Shown here piece by piece: positions 36,401 through 44,230 of a stretch of 64,000 bases of DNA. The translations under genes and the position numbers were made by a program. Position 1 is the stretch's first letter. Every line of letters starts with the position of its first letter. Under the pieces are notes generated by a model. The model had not been told where the DNA came from. It did not search any database and worked only from the letters and a program-made list of their open reading frames with translations. Origin of the DNA: Cytobacillus oceanisediminis (GTDB taxonomy: Bacteria; Bacillota; Bacilli; Bacillales; Cytobacillaceae); NCBI RefSeq assembly GCF_022811925.1, contig NZ_CP065511.1:1543501-1607500 (forward strand), given 5' to 3'.

Positions 36401-37200
36401 CCAAAGATGGCGAAACGGATCTGCTGCCATTGGTTTATGAAGGTAAACCTGTTCCGGCTGAATCGACTTATAAGGATAAAGTAGAGGAACAGCTTTCCTG
36501 GAAATATTCCTATAAGCAAGCAGCACAGCATCGATCTAAACAATCCGTTTCGGAAGTGAAGAGGCAGCGGGAGATTTTTTCTGAAGAAGACAGCGGTACT
36601 GAATTAATCCGTAAAATCAATAAACCCCTGCTAGGAAGGCCTCGATTTATGCAGGAAAAATCACTTTCTCCAGCTGAACGGGGTACTGCTATGCATGCTG
36701 TCATGCAGCATATTGATTTCAGCAGGCCTGCAACTGTGGAAACGATATCTTCCAAAATGGCAGAGATGGTTCATAACGAATTGCTGACAGAAGAGCAGCA
36801 TGCCAGCATTGAGCCGCTGCTGATTGTACAGTTTTTCGAAACCGAACTGGGACAAAGAATTGTTCAGGCTAAATCGGTAAGAAGAGAAATCCCATTCAGT
36901 TTATCTTTCCCAGCCCGGGAAATCTATTCAGATTGGAAGGGAGGAGCTGAACCAGTTCTCATTCAGGGGATTGTGGACTGTGTATTTGAAGATGAGCAGG
37001 GCTTGGTGCTTCTGGATTATAAAACGGATGGAATCACCGGCCGATTTAAGGGAGGCTTTGCTGAAGCCAAACCCGTTCTCGAAAACAGGTACAAAGTTCA
37101 AATTGATATGTACACCAGAGCACTGGAACAAATATTAAAGAGAGAAGTCAATGAAAGATGCCTATTCTTCTTTGACGGGGCTCATACAATTAAGTTATAG
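33442..37200 (+). CDS. addA: Helicase-nuclease AddA
   Basis: AddA is the UvrD-type helicase and second nuclease of AddAB. The 1252-residue product has Walker A AAAGSGKT at residues 33-40, motif II DEYQDTN near 415, VMTIHSSKGLEFPFVF-type motif V near 805, and the nuclease motif LLDYKTDG with Asp1192 and Lys1194. The ATG at 33442 follows AAGGAGGT and lies inside addB, so the subunits are translationally coupled. In B. subtilis sbcD and sbcC follow; here a repeat region and hlpB follow instead. Confidence 0.96.
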   Translation: MKMAIPPKPEDATWTDDQWKAIMAKGQDILVAAAAGSGKTAVLVERIINKIIADEDPINVDELLVVTFTNASAAEMRHRIGEALEKAINADPKSAHLRKQVSLLNRASISTLHSFCLEMIRKYYYMTDIDPGFRIADETEAQLLRDEVLEELFEEEYGREGNEAFFALVDTFTNDRSDTALQDIIRDLYDFARSNPSPDQYLDSIVEMYNVDGVNSLEQLPFVRSLLEDIDLQLKGAKQLLEYGLELTKLPGGPAPRAENFIADLHVVNTLIEAKNDSWLMLYEAMQSWSFGRAKTCKGDDYDEGLVEKAKKLRDQAKKIITGLQEELFFRRQESFMRDMAEMKPHIESLVSLVKEFSIRFDQVKTEKGLVDFADLEHYCLEILSSSDEEGRLLPSEAALACKNQFREVLVDEYQDTNMVQEAILQLVTADSEENGNLFMVGDVKQSIYRFRLAEPNLFLGKYTRFGRDGEEAGLRIDLARNFRSRKEVLHGTNYIFKQIMGTSVGEIEYDQAAELVKGAPYSESQEHPVEIAIIDLEGNEKNEPEPKSMDEGFDSEDLAQSQLEARFMASKIKEIIENRKEVYNTKTQSGRPAKYRDIVILLRSMTWAPQIMEEFKQQGIPVYANLSSGYFEATEVAIMMSLLKVIDNPYQDIPLASVLRSPILGLTEEELAQIRIHNKRGSFYEALTSFCRNDPTLETGELYEKVRPFFDQLKDWRVMARQGSLSELIWHLYRETRFFDFVGGMPGGKQRQANLRALYDRARQYEATSFRGLFRFLRFIERMRDRGDDLGAARALGEQEDVVRLMTIHSSKGLEFPFVFIAGLARTFNTMDLKKPYMLDKEFGFAAKYVNAEKRISYPSLPQIAFKRKKKMEMLAEEMRVLYVALTRAKEKLFLVSSVKSADKKINQWLQASEHKEWLLNEYDRASANSYLDWIGPSLVRHKDCEALRGEGPVYPLVPADILEHPSCWNITIIKSEEAAVLSEEAKDGETDLLPLVYEGKPVPAESTYKDKVEEQLSWKYSYKQAAQHRSKQSVSEVKRQREIFSEEDSGTELIRKINKPLLGRPRFMQEKSLSPAERGTAMHAVMQHIDFSRPATVETISSKMAEMVHNELLTEEQHASIEPLLIVQFFETELGQRIVQAKSVRREIPFSLSFPAREIYSDWKGGAEPVLIQGIVDCVFEDEQGLVLLDYKTDGITGRFKGGFAEAKPVLENRYKVQIDMYTRALEQILKREVNERCLFFFDGAHTIKL

Positions 37201-37206
37201 GGAAAG

Positions 37207-37233
37207 CCGGCAAGGGAACTTGCCGGTTTTTTT
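37207..37233 (+). terminator. Terminator of addBA
   Basis: CCGGCAAG, GGAA loop, CTTGCCGG and seven T's. Confidence 0.9.
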
Positions 37234-37261
37234 GTATTAGCAGGAATGGTATTGCACGCAC

Positions 37262-37505
37262 TAGCCGAAAAGCCGCGCACAACCAGTGTGTTTCCGCGCG
37301 CAAAAGGGAGAATCCCGCGCAGAACGAGGCGAAGCGCGCGCACCAGCTGAAAAAGCACGCACAATCAGAGAGTTCCGCTCGCAAACGAAATATTCCCGCG
37401 CGCAAAAGGGAGTAATCCGCGCAGAACGAGGTGAAGCGCGCGCACCAGCTGAAAAAGCGCGCACAATCAGAGAGTTCCCGCGCACAAAAAAGAGAATCCG
37501 TGCAT
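37262..37505. repeat. 102-bp tandem repeat region between addA and hlpB
   Basis: About 2.3 copies of a 102-bp unit lie head to tail; for example GCGCAAAAGGGAG recurs at 37299 and 37401, and GCGCGCACCAGCTGAAAAAGC near 37335 and 37437. Within the unit, short blocks containing CGCGCACAA or CGCGCGCAA recur every 20-30 bp. The GC-rich ends contrast with the AT-rich surroundings. Long frames on both strands here are by-products of the repeat. There are no spacers, so it is not a CRISPR array. Confidence 0.75.
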
Positions 37506-37554
37506 TATTACAGCCCCAATATAGAGGGTAATTTAAATATAAAGGAGGCTTACA

Positions 37555-37866
37555 ATGGGAAAAAAGCAAACAGAGACGGGAACCTGCGAATTATGCCTGC
37601 GGGAGGATACTGAAATAACCGTCCATCATTTAACGCCGAAAGAAATGGGGGGCACCTTCATGCCGACCGCGAAATTATGCATACCCTGTCATAAGCAGAT
37701 TCATGCTTTATATACGAATGCAGAGCTAGCTGTAAGACTGAATTCAATAGAATTATTACAGCAGGATGATAAAATTGGAAAATATTTGAAATGGATCAGG
37801 AAGCAGCCTTCATCTAAGATAACGAAAGCCAAAAAGTCTAATGACAGGAAATCAAAAGGACGATAA
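37555..37866 (+). CDS. hlpB: HNH nuclease-like protein HlpB
   Basis: A 103-residue protein with an HNH-type zinc fold: CELC near residue 11, VHHLTPKEMGG near 24 (the His-His pair), and LCIPCHKQIHALYTN near 41. A lysine-rich C-terminal tail could bind DNA. I identify it with B. subtilis HlpB (YisB), which lies between sbcC and the gerP operon; here it also precedes gerP. In B. subtilis it is linked to DNA repair. The ATG follows AAAGGAGG. Confidence 0.85.
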   Translation: MGKKQTETGTCELCLREDTEITVHHLTPKEMGGTFMPTAKLCIPCHKQIHALYTNAELAVRLNSIELLQQDDKIGKYLKWIRKQPSSKITKAKKSNDRKSKGR

Positions 37867-37883
37867 CAAATGTGCTATCGTCC
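37858..37883. terminator. Terminator at the hlpB/gerPF junction
   Basis: GGACGATA and TATCGTCC form an 8-bp stem with a 10-nt loop. On the minus strand it is followed by TTTTG, so it mainly ends the gerP transcript; it also holds the hlpB stop codon. Confidence 0.68.
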
Positions 37884-37901
37884 GGAATTACTGATAAAAA
37901 A

Positions 37902-38120
37902 TTAGTTATTGCCGACATTTGGCTGATCAACCAGACTGGTATCCAGTACATTGCTGGCACTCAGGCCATTGTTTGTAATGATTAAGCCGCCCGTATTTGC
38001 GGCACCCTGTCCGGTCGTTGATTTGGAATTGCTTTTTGGAGAGATGTACAGGGAGTCTCCAAATTGCACAATCCCCCCGCCGACATTGATGATTTGTACC
38101 GGTCCGATTATAGCTGGCAT
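37902..38120 (-). CDS. gerPF: Spore germination protein GerPF
   Basis: A 72-residue protein starting MPAIIGPVQIINVGGGIVQFGD, the shared GerPA/GerPF pattern, with a serine/asparagine/glycine-rich rest. GerP proteins help nutrients cross the spore coat to reach germinant receptors. The ATG at 38120 follows AAAGGATG; a slightly longer frame upstream is not needed. It is the last gene of gerPABCDEF. Confidence 0.9.
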   Translation of the reverse strand: MPAIIGPVQIINVGGGIVQFGDSLYISPKSNSKSTTGQGAANTGGLIITNNGLSASNVLDTSLVDQPNVGNN

Positions 38121-38148
38121 GTAAAACATCCTTTATGAAAAAATTTTT

Positions 38149-38535
38149 TCATCCTTGAGAAGTGCTGTTTTTGGGATAAACCTGACGGATATGCTTGACT
38201 CGGGCTTCCATTGAAATATTTCCACTGTTGCCGATATGAATGACAGATGAGGAGGAAACCCCGATAATATCAATGTTCTGAACCCGAATGATCGGATTAA
38301 GCTGTGTTGTCTGCATGGTTATGTCTTCTTCAATAGGGATTAAAGGAATGGGTTCCCTGAATACGGGATAGACTGAAAAATTCCCTTCCTTTGCGTTAAA
38401 ATATTCAGCTTCACGCTGAGCAGCAATTGCTCTGGAGAATCCTTTAATAAAACAGGAGTCCCCAATTTCAAATACAGAAGAAAAGGCGATGGTGTCAATA
38501 TTGATTCTGTCTACGGATGAAGTTCTTTGCAGCAT
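38149..38535 (-). CDS. gerPE: Spore germination protein GerPE
   Basis: A 128-residue protein with RINIDTIAFSSVFEIGDS near residue 10 and a second similar strand IDIIGVSSSSVIHIGNSG near 88, the repeat style of GerP proteins. It lies between gerPD (6-bp gap) and gerPF in the gerP operon. It is the fifth of six genes that build coat permeability. Confidence 0.9.
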   Translation of the reverse strand: MLQRTSSVDRINIDTIAFSSVFEIGDSCFIKGFSRAIAAQREAEYFNAKEGNFSVYPVFREPIPLIPIEEDITMQTTQLNPIIRVQNIDIIGVSSSSVIHIGNSGNISMEARVKHIRQVYPKNSTSQG

Positions 38536-38541
38536 AGCAGC

Positions 38542-38718
38542 TTACTCCGGTGTCAGAGGCACAAATGGCCCAACCAGAAGCGATTCAGGTGGTGTATCAA
38601 AAGTGGCTGCCAGCTGGATCGTATGCGTATCTCCCACCATTAAAACAGATGAGCTGGATACACCCAGCACTCTTATGCTGCCAACACATAAATCTCTGTT
38701 ATATACCTGATAATTCAT
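38542..38718 (-). CDS. gerPD: Spore germination protein GerPD
   Basis: A 58-residue protein translated from the ATG at 38718: MNYQVYNRDLCVGSIRVLG, then VSSSSVLMVGDTHTIQLAA and ending VPLTPE. It matches GerPD in size and motif. The ATG overlaps the gerPC stop as ATGA, so translation is coupled. It is shadowed on the other strand by longer but meaningless frames. Confidence 0.88.
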   Translation of the reverse strand: MNYQVYNRDLCVGSIRVLGVSSSSVLMVGDTHTIQLAATFDTPPESLLVGPFVPLTPE

Positions 38719-39326
38719 TCGTTATTCATCCCTTTCATATTCTCTGGCAAATGCGAGATAAAGGCATGGACTCCATTGTGAATTTCCTTTTTTATAAGCT
38801 CAATAATCTCTGCGTTATCATTTTCCTGCCCGGATCGATTCGAAGCCTGCTGCTGTTTAATATAGAAGTCAATCCTGTTAGGCAGCTGCTTTTTGATATC
38901 TTCTTTGATAAACGCAATATAGGAATCATCTACACTGACATTTAACTTCTTCTGTACAGAAGCTGTAATGTCAGGAAGTTCCCGTTCTAAATATTGATAG
39001 ATGGCATCTTCAATTTCCATTGTTCTCTTCATTTGGTTCTTAGGCGAAATCGGTGCTTTGATGTTTTTGTTATCTACGGCAAAATCTTCAATGTTTTGCA
39101 GCTCAGAAGGATTTAAGCCAATATTTAAAGTGCCTTCAAGAGACTCTACCTTAAGCTGGTCGAATTTATATTCAATCCGATCGACCTGCATCGGCGGACG
39201 GCTTTTCAGAACTTCAGTCTCTTCCTGAAGTTTTTTGACCGCTGCTTCCAGGCTGTGTATTCGTTTTTCCTGTGCCTCTACAAAAGCATGCAATTGCTGA
39301 AGATAGGTATTTAATTGCTGGTTCAA
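38715..39326 (-). CDS. gerPC: Spore germination protein GerPC
   Basis: The largest GerP protein, 203 residues, with a coiled-coil N-terminal region (LNTYLQQLHAFVEAQEKRIHSLEAAVKKLQEE) and a charged helical rest. I choose a TTG start at 39326: it is 6 bp after GAGGTG, while the upstream GTG codons sit inside that ribosome site. The stop overlaps the gerPD start. It is probably the structural partner of the small GerP proteins. Confidence 0.86.
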   Translation of the reverse strand: MNQQLNTYLQQLHAFVEAQEKRIHSLEAAVKKLQEETEVLKSRPPMQVDRIEYKFDQLKVESLEGTLNIGLNPSELQNIEDFAVDNKNIKAPISPKNQMKRTMEIEDAIYQYLERELPDITASVQKKLNVSVDDSYIAFIKEDIKKQLPNRIDFYIKQQQASNRSGQENDNAEIIELIKKEIHNGVHAFISHLPENMKGMNNE

Positions 39327-39356
39327 GCGCACCACCTCGCTTTATTAAAAATGAAC

Positions 39357-39596
39357 TTATCGTTTCTGCGCTCGGGTCAGGGGTACAGATGGCCCCAGAA
39401 AAACACTCCCTCCTGCTGGTCCCGCCGGCGTTGGCAATTCCGCTTCAGGTGCAGGCTCAGTAAAGCCGCCAGTGTTATACAAATAAGACGCTGGCTTTAT
39501 AATGCCTGCACTTCCAATCTGCAAGACGGAAGAGTTTGTAATCCCGCCGATCTTTATTAAATTAATATGAATGGATTGCTGTATATAAAAATTCAT
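39357..39596 (-). CDS. gerPB: Spore germination protein GerPB
   Basis: A 79-residue protein: MNFYIQQSIHINLIKIGGITNSSV, then a proline/alanine/glycine-rich stretch (EPAPEAELPTPAGPAGGSV) and VPLTRAQ. The ATG at 39596 follows GGGTGAT; the upstream part of the frame lies in gerPA and is not part of the gene. It is the second gene of the operon. Confidence 0.9.
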   Translation of the reverse strand: MNFYIQQSIHINLIKIGGITNSSVLQIGSAGIIKPASYLYNTGGFTEPAPEAELPTPAGPAGGSVFLGPSVPLTRAQKR

Positions 39597-39609
39597 ATGA
39601 TCACCCGTT

Positions 39610-39831
39610 TTAAGCATTGAAATAATTGCCCTGATCCACGCCATCACAATCATAAGTGTTTGTTGTGCTCCGATGATTGTAAACATTCAGGCCATCCCCC
39701 GTGTTAAACGATCCAGCGCCTGAAAAGGTCTTAGCGTTAGAAACAGGCATGATTTTATAGACATCCCCAATGTTGAAGACAGAACTGCTTCCGATTGATA
39801 TGACCTGTGCGACTCCGACAATAGCTGGCAT
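39610..39831 (-). CDS. gerPA: Spore germination protein GerPA
   Basis: A 73-residue protein beginning MPAIVGVAQVISIGSSSVFNIGD, close to GerPF in pattern, with a Ser/Asn/Gly-rich tail. First gene of the operon, with the sigma-K promoter about 31 bp upstream. The ATG follows AAAGGGTG. Confidence 0.9.
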   Translation of the reverse strand: MPAIVGVAQVISIGSSSVFNIGDVYKIMPVSNAKTFSGAGSFNTGDGLNVYNHRSTTNTYDCDGVDQGNYFNA

Positions 39832-39861
39832 ACATAACACCCTTTAAATTGATTTCTTGTA

Positions 39862-39889
39862 TATCGTATGTGCCTACTAGCTGATTGTG
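39862..39889 (-). promoter_or_regulatory. Sigma-K promoter of gerPABCDEF
   Basis: On the minus strand the -10 CATACGATA (39862-39870) fits CATAnnnTA exactly, and CAC at 39887-39889 supplies the AC of the -35 with a 16-bp spacer. This agrees with the late mother-cell control of gerP in B. subtilis. Confidence 0.78.
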
Positions 39890-40037
39890 ATTAATTAGCC
39901 CAAATATCTAAAATGCACTTTAATAAGAAGGCCTGCAAATGTTATATAACAGACAAAATTCAGGTGAAACTGTCATAATTTTTATGATAATATAAAAAAT
40001 ATAGAATTAACTAAATTTTCAGTGAGGTGGCCATAAG

Positions 40038-41630
40038 ATGAATGTCCCATTAATAGTAACGCAATTTTTAGATCGTGCTGTGTCTCTTTACGGTTCTAAA
40101 AAAGCCATTTTTGCAGATGATCGAGTTTTTACATATGAGGAATTGAACACGAGAGTTAATCAGCTCTCCCATGGCTTAAAAGCTTCAGGGATTGAAAAAG
40201 GGGACAGGGTGGCTTATCTTGCACCTAATTCAGTCGAAATGCTGGAGGGCTTTTATGGTATTTTTCAGCTGGGAGGAATCATAGTCCCTCTGAATATACG
40301 GCTGAAACCGGAAGATTATCTGTATATATTAAATCATAGCGAATCCAAAATCCTATTTGTAGACCAGGACCTTTATCACCTTATACTTCCTGTGAAAGAT
40401 CAGCTGAGAACTGTGGAAAAAATCTTCGTGCATTATAAAGAGGAAGAGACTGAAGAGACCAATTATGATTCATGGCTCAGCAGTCAGGACAGCAGTCCAT
40501 ATCAGAGGGAAGTCCTCGACGAAAATGATCTATGCAGCCTATTATATACCAGCGGTACAACAGGCAATCCAAAAGGTGTCATGCTGACCCATCGCAACAA
40601 TTACTTGCATGCGTTGTCAACTATGCATCATTTGAGGGTCAGCGATCAGGATGTATTGCTGCATGTCCTGCCGATGTTCCATGTGAATGGATGGGGTTCT
40701 CCTTTTTATTACACGGCAAATGGCGCTTCTCAGGTGTGTATAAGAAAAGCCACTCCGGAAAAGATTTTTGATGCACTGCAAAAACATAAAGTATCCGTCA
40801 TGCATATGGCCCCTACTGTATTGAATTCGCTGATGCAGCATTATGAACAATTTGTACCGCCAGTTGAGCAGGATGTCAGAGTTGTTATAGCTGGCTCCGC
40901 ACCACCGCCAGCTTTTGTAACAAGAGTTGAAAAGGAGCTTGGGTGGGAGTTCATACAGGTATATGGAATGACTGAATCATCTCCATTGAGCACTGTATCG
41001 ACGATTCGGTCTCATCTTAAAGAACTTCCCCTTACTCAGCAATACCGGATGAAAGCAAAGGCAGGACACCAGATGATAGGCTGTGAAGTCAAGGTAATCA
41101 ATGAACAGGGCGAAGAAGTGGCCCATAATGGCTTGGAAATCGGTGAAGTCGTTGTCCGCAGCAACGGAGTGATGAAAGGATATTGGAAAAATGAAGAGGC
41201 AACGATGGAAGCTATTCGTGGCGGCTGGCTTCATACCGGTGATATGGCAAATGTAGATGAGTACGGCAATATCGATATCGTTGACCGAAAAAAGGATATC
41301 ATTATCAGCGGCGGAGAAAACATCTCATCCATAGAAATTGAAGGGTCCTTATACGAGCATCCTGCCATCCTGGAAGCAGCTGTTATAGCTGTGCCTCACG
41401 AAAAGTGGGGGGAAACTCCGCATGCATTTGTAGTCCTGCGAAGTGGAAAAATACTGACTGAGCAGGAAATTATCAGTTTTACCAGGGAGAAACTTGCCCA
41501 CTTTAAAGCCGTTACGGGAGTGACTTTTGTCGAAGAGCTGCCGAAAACAGCTTCGGGGAAAATTCAAAAAATCCATCTTCGGAATGATTACTGGGAGTCG
41601 AAAGGGAAAAAAGGCCGTTTTGTTAATTAA
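40038..41630 (+). CDS. Acyl-CoA synthetase (AMP-binding, long-chain type)
   Basis: A 530-residue ANL-family ligase. The AMP-binding motif [13 protein letters not shown] is near residue 168, QVYGMTESSP near 312, HTGDMANVDEYGNIDIVDRKKD near 397, and the catalytic-lysine motif KTASGKIQK near 515. It resembles medium/long-chain acyl-CoA synthetases distinct from LcfB, with which it shares only general motifs. No FadR box is visible upstream. The ATG follows GAGGTGGCC. It sits between the gerP operon and a DUF418 gene, so context gives no clue to its fatty acid. Confidence 0.88.
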   Translation: MNVPLIVTQFLDRAVSLYGSKKAIFADDRVFTYEELNTRVNQLSHGLKASGIEKGDRVAYLAPNSVEMLEGFYGIFQLGGIIVPLNIRLKPEDYLYILNHSESKILFVDQDLYHLILPVKDQLRTVEKIFVHYKEEETEETNYDSWLSSQDSSPYQREVLDENDLCSLLYTSGTTGNPKGVMLTHRNNYLHALSTMHHLRVSDQDVLLHVLPMFHVNGWGSPFYYTANGASQVCIRKATPEKIFDALQKHKVSVMHMAPTVLNSLMQHYEQFVPPVEQDVRVVIAGSAPPPAFVTRVEKELGWEFIQVYGMTESSPLSTVSTIRSHLKELPLTQQYRMKAKAGHQMIGCEVKVINEQGEEVAHNGLEIGEVVVRSNGVMKGYWKNEEATMEAIRGGWLHTGDMANVDEYGNIDIVDRKKDIIISGGENISSIEIEGSLYEHPAILEAAVIAVPHEKWGETPHAFVVLRSGKILTEQEIISFTREKLAHFKAVTGVTFVEELPKTASGKIQKIHLRNDYWESKGKKGRFVN

Positions 41631-41639
41631 CTGGAAGCT

Positions 41640-41668
41640 GGACTTCAGCATTTGCTGGGGTCCTTTTA
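41640..41668 (+). terminator. Terminator after the acyl-CoA synthetase gene
   Basis: GGACTTCAGC and GCTGGGGTCC form a 10-bp stem (two T-G pairs) with a 4-nt loop, then TTTTATC. Confidence 0.78.
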
Positions 41669-41690
41669 TCAAAAAAAGAAAGTTTGAATG

Positions 41691-41946
41691 TTGATAGCTG
41701 TCTAGCTCCAGCGTCTACCCCCTCGAGGTCACTAGCTTGTCTTGTTACGGCTCCTAGGGACTCGGGGTCATAAGCCGTTTCCCTTCAGAAGGAAAAACAC
41801 CTTCTTACAGGAACCGTCTTATGCCTGTCGTCCCTGGGCAGTCGCCTACACATTTCGGTCAATCCTCCCAAAAAGGCAAAAGACGCCTTTCCGTGAGGCT
41901 CGTCTTGTGCTTGTCGGGGTGGGCAAGGCGCTTCCGCATTTCTTTT
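41691..41946. repeat. Dispersed intergenic repeat, copy 3 (compound)
   Basis: It begins GATAGCTGTCTAGCTCCAG and ends GGCAAGGCGCTTCCGC, like copy 4, and shares its CCTCCCAAAAAGGCAAA core. Relative to copy 4 it holds about 125 extra bases (roughly 41731-41860), which contain their own hairpin (CATAAG..CCGT near 41769 with CCGTCTTATG near 41814). This looks like one element inserted in another. It fills most of the gap between the acyl-CoA synthetase and the DUF418 gene. Confidence 0.7.
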
Positions 41947-42014
41947 CTGGACAATTAGAATTCTGCTCTCTATCATTAAGGTTAGATTTTCTTTCCAAAA
42001 GAAGGAGGCGTTTT

Positions 42015-43202
42015 ATGGACAGGCAAGTCAGTCCGGTCCTGGAGAAGGATCGGATCATTTCGCTGGATATAATGAGGGGATTTGCCATCCTCGGGATCTT
42101 TTTAGTTAATATGCTTTCTTTCCATTCGCCATATCTATACATTGATCCTTTTGAATGGTGGGACAGCCGGGCAGATAATGCTGCCTATGCCTTTATTGAT
42201 ATCTTTGTGCAGGCCAGTTTTTATCCTTTATTTTCCATGCTGTTCGGTTATGGATTAGTTATTCTAAGGGAGAGGGCAATGGCTAAAGGCCTTGGATTTG
42301 GAGGAATGGCTGCAAGGAGATTTTCCCTTCTGCTTCTGATAGGCATCATTCATGCTTTTCTTATATGGCATGGGGATATTTTAATTAACTATGCAATCTT
42401 TGGCTTTATCTTTTTATTGTTTGTAAAAATGTCCGGAAGAAATATGCTTTTGACCGGAATATTGCTTTACATTATTCCCAATCTGCTATTTGCCCTTTTA
42501 TTATTTGCAACGGTTCTGTTTGTTCCTGCTGATGAGCTATCTATCTATGACCCTCAAGCGGCATTAGCTTCTTTACAGGCATATCAAAATGGAAGCTTTT
42601 CCGAGGTTACCGCACAGCGGATAGAGGACTGGTCAGGTGTTAATAATCTTGCTTCACTGCCTATCATGCTGGCATCTATTTTTCCTTTATTTTTAATAGG
42701 GGGAGGAGCCGCCAAGCTGAGATGGCTGGAGGAACCTGAAAAAAACCGGGTATTCTTCAAGAAAATCATGCTGGTTTCTTTGGCTGCAGGGTTATTGTTT
42801 AAATTGCTGCCTTACTTGGCAGAAAGCAACCTGGGACTGGATTACGTGCAGGATATATTTGGAGGACCGCTGCTGGCTATTGCTTATGGTTTAGGGATAG
42901 CAGTGATGATAAAAAATGGCCAAGGACCAGGCTTTCTGCTGCCGCTCTCATATGTAGGGAAACTTTCGCTATCAAATTATCTTTTCCAGTCCACTATCTC
43001 GACTTTTATTTTTTACAGTTATGGATTAGGCTTCTATGGAAAGGTCTCTGTTTTTTGGGGGACACTTCTGGTTATTTTCATTTTCGCTTTTCAGATAATA
43101 ATCAGCCGCTTCTGGGCTGCCCGCTATTATTATGGACCCGTTGAATGGCTATGGAGGAGCTTCACTTATTTGAGGATCCCTAATTGGAAGAGAAAGGGTT
43201 AA
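42015..43202 (+). CDS. DUF418 family membrane protein
   Basis: A 395-residue membrane protein: ISLDIMRGFAILGIFLVNMLSF near residue 13 is the typical N-terminal segment, with about 10 hydrophobic segments, and the C-terminal DUF418 domain around residues 235-390. The family is widespread and its role is uncertain. I start at the ATG at 42015 after GAAGGAGG; the longer frame upstream is only the intergenic repeat read through. No neighbour suggests a function. Confidence 0.85.
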   Translation: MDRQVSPVLEKDRIISLDIMRGFAILGIFLVNMLSFHSPYLYIDPFEWWDSRADNAAYAFIDIFVQASFYPLFSMLFGYGLVILRERAMAKGLGFGGMAARRFSLLLLIGIIHAFLIWHGDILINYAIFGFIFLLFVKMSGRNMLLTGILLYIIPNLLFALLLFATVLFVPADELSIYDPQAALASLQAYQNGSFSEVTAQRIEDWSGVNNLASLPIMLASIFPLFLIGGGAAKLRWLEEPEKNRVFFKKIMLVSLAAGLLFKLLPYLAESNLGLDYVQDIFGGPLLAIAYGLGIAVMIKNGQGPGFLLPLSYVGKLSLSNYLFQSTISTFIFYSYGLGFYGKVSVFWGTLLVIFIFAFQIIISRFWAARYYYGPVEWLWRSFTYLRIPNWKRKG

Positions 43203-43287
43203 TTATCTGGTTTCTCTTATAAATAGTCCAAAAATCTGAAAATTTATATTATACTAAAAAAGTGAATAATAAAATGAGGTGATGGGA

Positions 43288-44196
43288 TTGAAGTTTGTTA
43301 CTTTTAAGGATAGCACCGGAAGTGTGGCTGGTATATTAGACGACACCGGCACAAAGGTTCTTCCGCTGAATGCAGCTTTAGAAAAAATGGAAGGCAAAAG
43401 TGATTTGCCAGCGACTTTGAAGGAATGTATTGCCTTAGGGGATAAGTTCATTGAAAAGGTACATAGTTTAAAAGATTGGCTAAGCATCAATCCTGGCAGG
43501 GAAGAACTCTTCCGCCCGCTCGCTTCTGTTGCATTGGAAGCCCCGATTCCCCGTCCCGATAAGAATATCTTTTGTGTAGGCAAGAATTATGCCGAGCATG
43601 CAATTGAAATGGGAAGCAAAGAAGACATTCCTGAGCACATAATGGTCTTTACGAAATCGCCAACAACGGTAATAGGACCTAATGAAACGGTATTAAATCA
43701 TAATAATGTTACAGCAGAGCTGGATTATGAAGGAGAGCTTGCCGTTGTAATCGGAAAAAAAGGACGGACTATCCCAAAAGAAGAAGCACTGGAACACATC
43801 TTTGGCTATACGATTATTAATGATGTAACAGCTAGGGATCTGCAGTCCCGCCATAAGCAATTTTTTATCGGTAAAAGCCTGGATGCCACATGCCCGATGG
43901 GTCCATGGATCGTCCATTCATCTGCTGTTGAAAACCCGAATCAGCTTGATATTCAAACAAAGGTAAACGGAGAATTGAGACAAAGTTCAAATACTGAAAA
44001 CTTTATCTTCCCAATCGAAGAAATCATCTCGGTCCTGTCAAAAGGCATGACCCTTGAGCCGGGAGATATTATTGCTACTGGAACTCCTGCAGGTGTAGGC
44101 AAAGGCTTTAAGCCTCCACGCTTTCTTCAGCCGGGAGATAAAGTGGAAATTACAGTTGAAAAAATAGGAACTCTAACAAATTCTATAGAAAAATAA
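43288..44196 (+). CDS. yisK: Fumarylacetoacetate hydrolase-family protein YisK
   Basis: A 302-residue FAH-fold enzyme. Metal-binding motifs are LDYEGELAVVIG (about residue 145), the preceding CVGKNYAEHAIEMG and GDIIATGTPAGVGKGF (about 260). B. subtilis YisK (301 residues) is an oxaloacetate decarboxylase that localises with the cell-shape protein Mbl. I choose a TTG start at 43288: it gives M-K-F like YisK and sits 6 bp after GAGGTG, whereas the GTG at 43279 overlaps that site. yisL follows, as in B. subtilis. Confidence 0.88.
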   Translation: MKFVTFKDSTGSVAGILDDTGTKVLPLNAALEKMEGKSDLPATLKECIALGDKFIEKVHSLKDWLSINPGREELFRPLASVALEAPIPRPDKNIFCVGKNYAEHAIEMGSKEDIPEHIMVFTKSPTTVIGPNETVLNHNNVTAELDYEGELAVVIGKKGRTIPKEEALEHIFGYTIINDVTARDLQSRHKQFFIGKSLDATCPMGPWIVHSSAVENPNQLDIQTKVNGELRQSSNTENFIFPIEEIISVLSKGMTLEPGDIIATGTPAGVGKGFKPPRFLQPGDKVEITVEKIGTLTNSIEK

Positions 44197-44198
44197 AA

Positions 44199-44230
44199 AG
44201 GTGGCCTGTGTATAAAAGCACAGGCCTTTA
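44199..44230 (+). terminator. Terminator after yisK
   Basis: GGCCTGTG and CACAGGCC form an 8-bp stem with an 8-nt loop, followed by TTTAC. Confidence 0.75.

Noticed and set aside
37262-37505. Possible CRISPR array
   Set aside because: The units are contiguous 102-bp tandem repeats with inner sub-repeats, without unique spacers, and no cas gene is nearby.
41742-42014. Long N-terminal extension of the DUF418 protein
   Set aside because: The extension is translated from the dispersed intergenic repeat and lacks a ribosome site; the ATG at 42015 has a perfect one.
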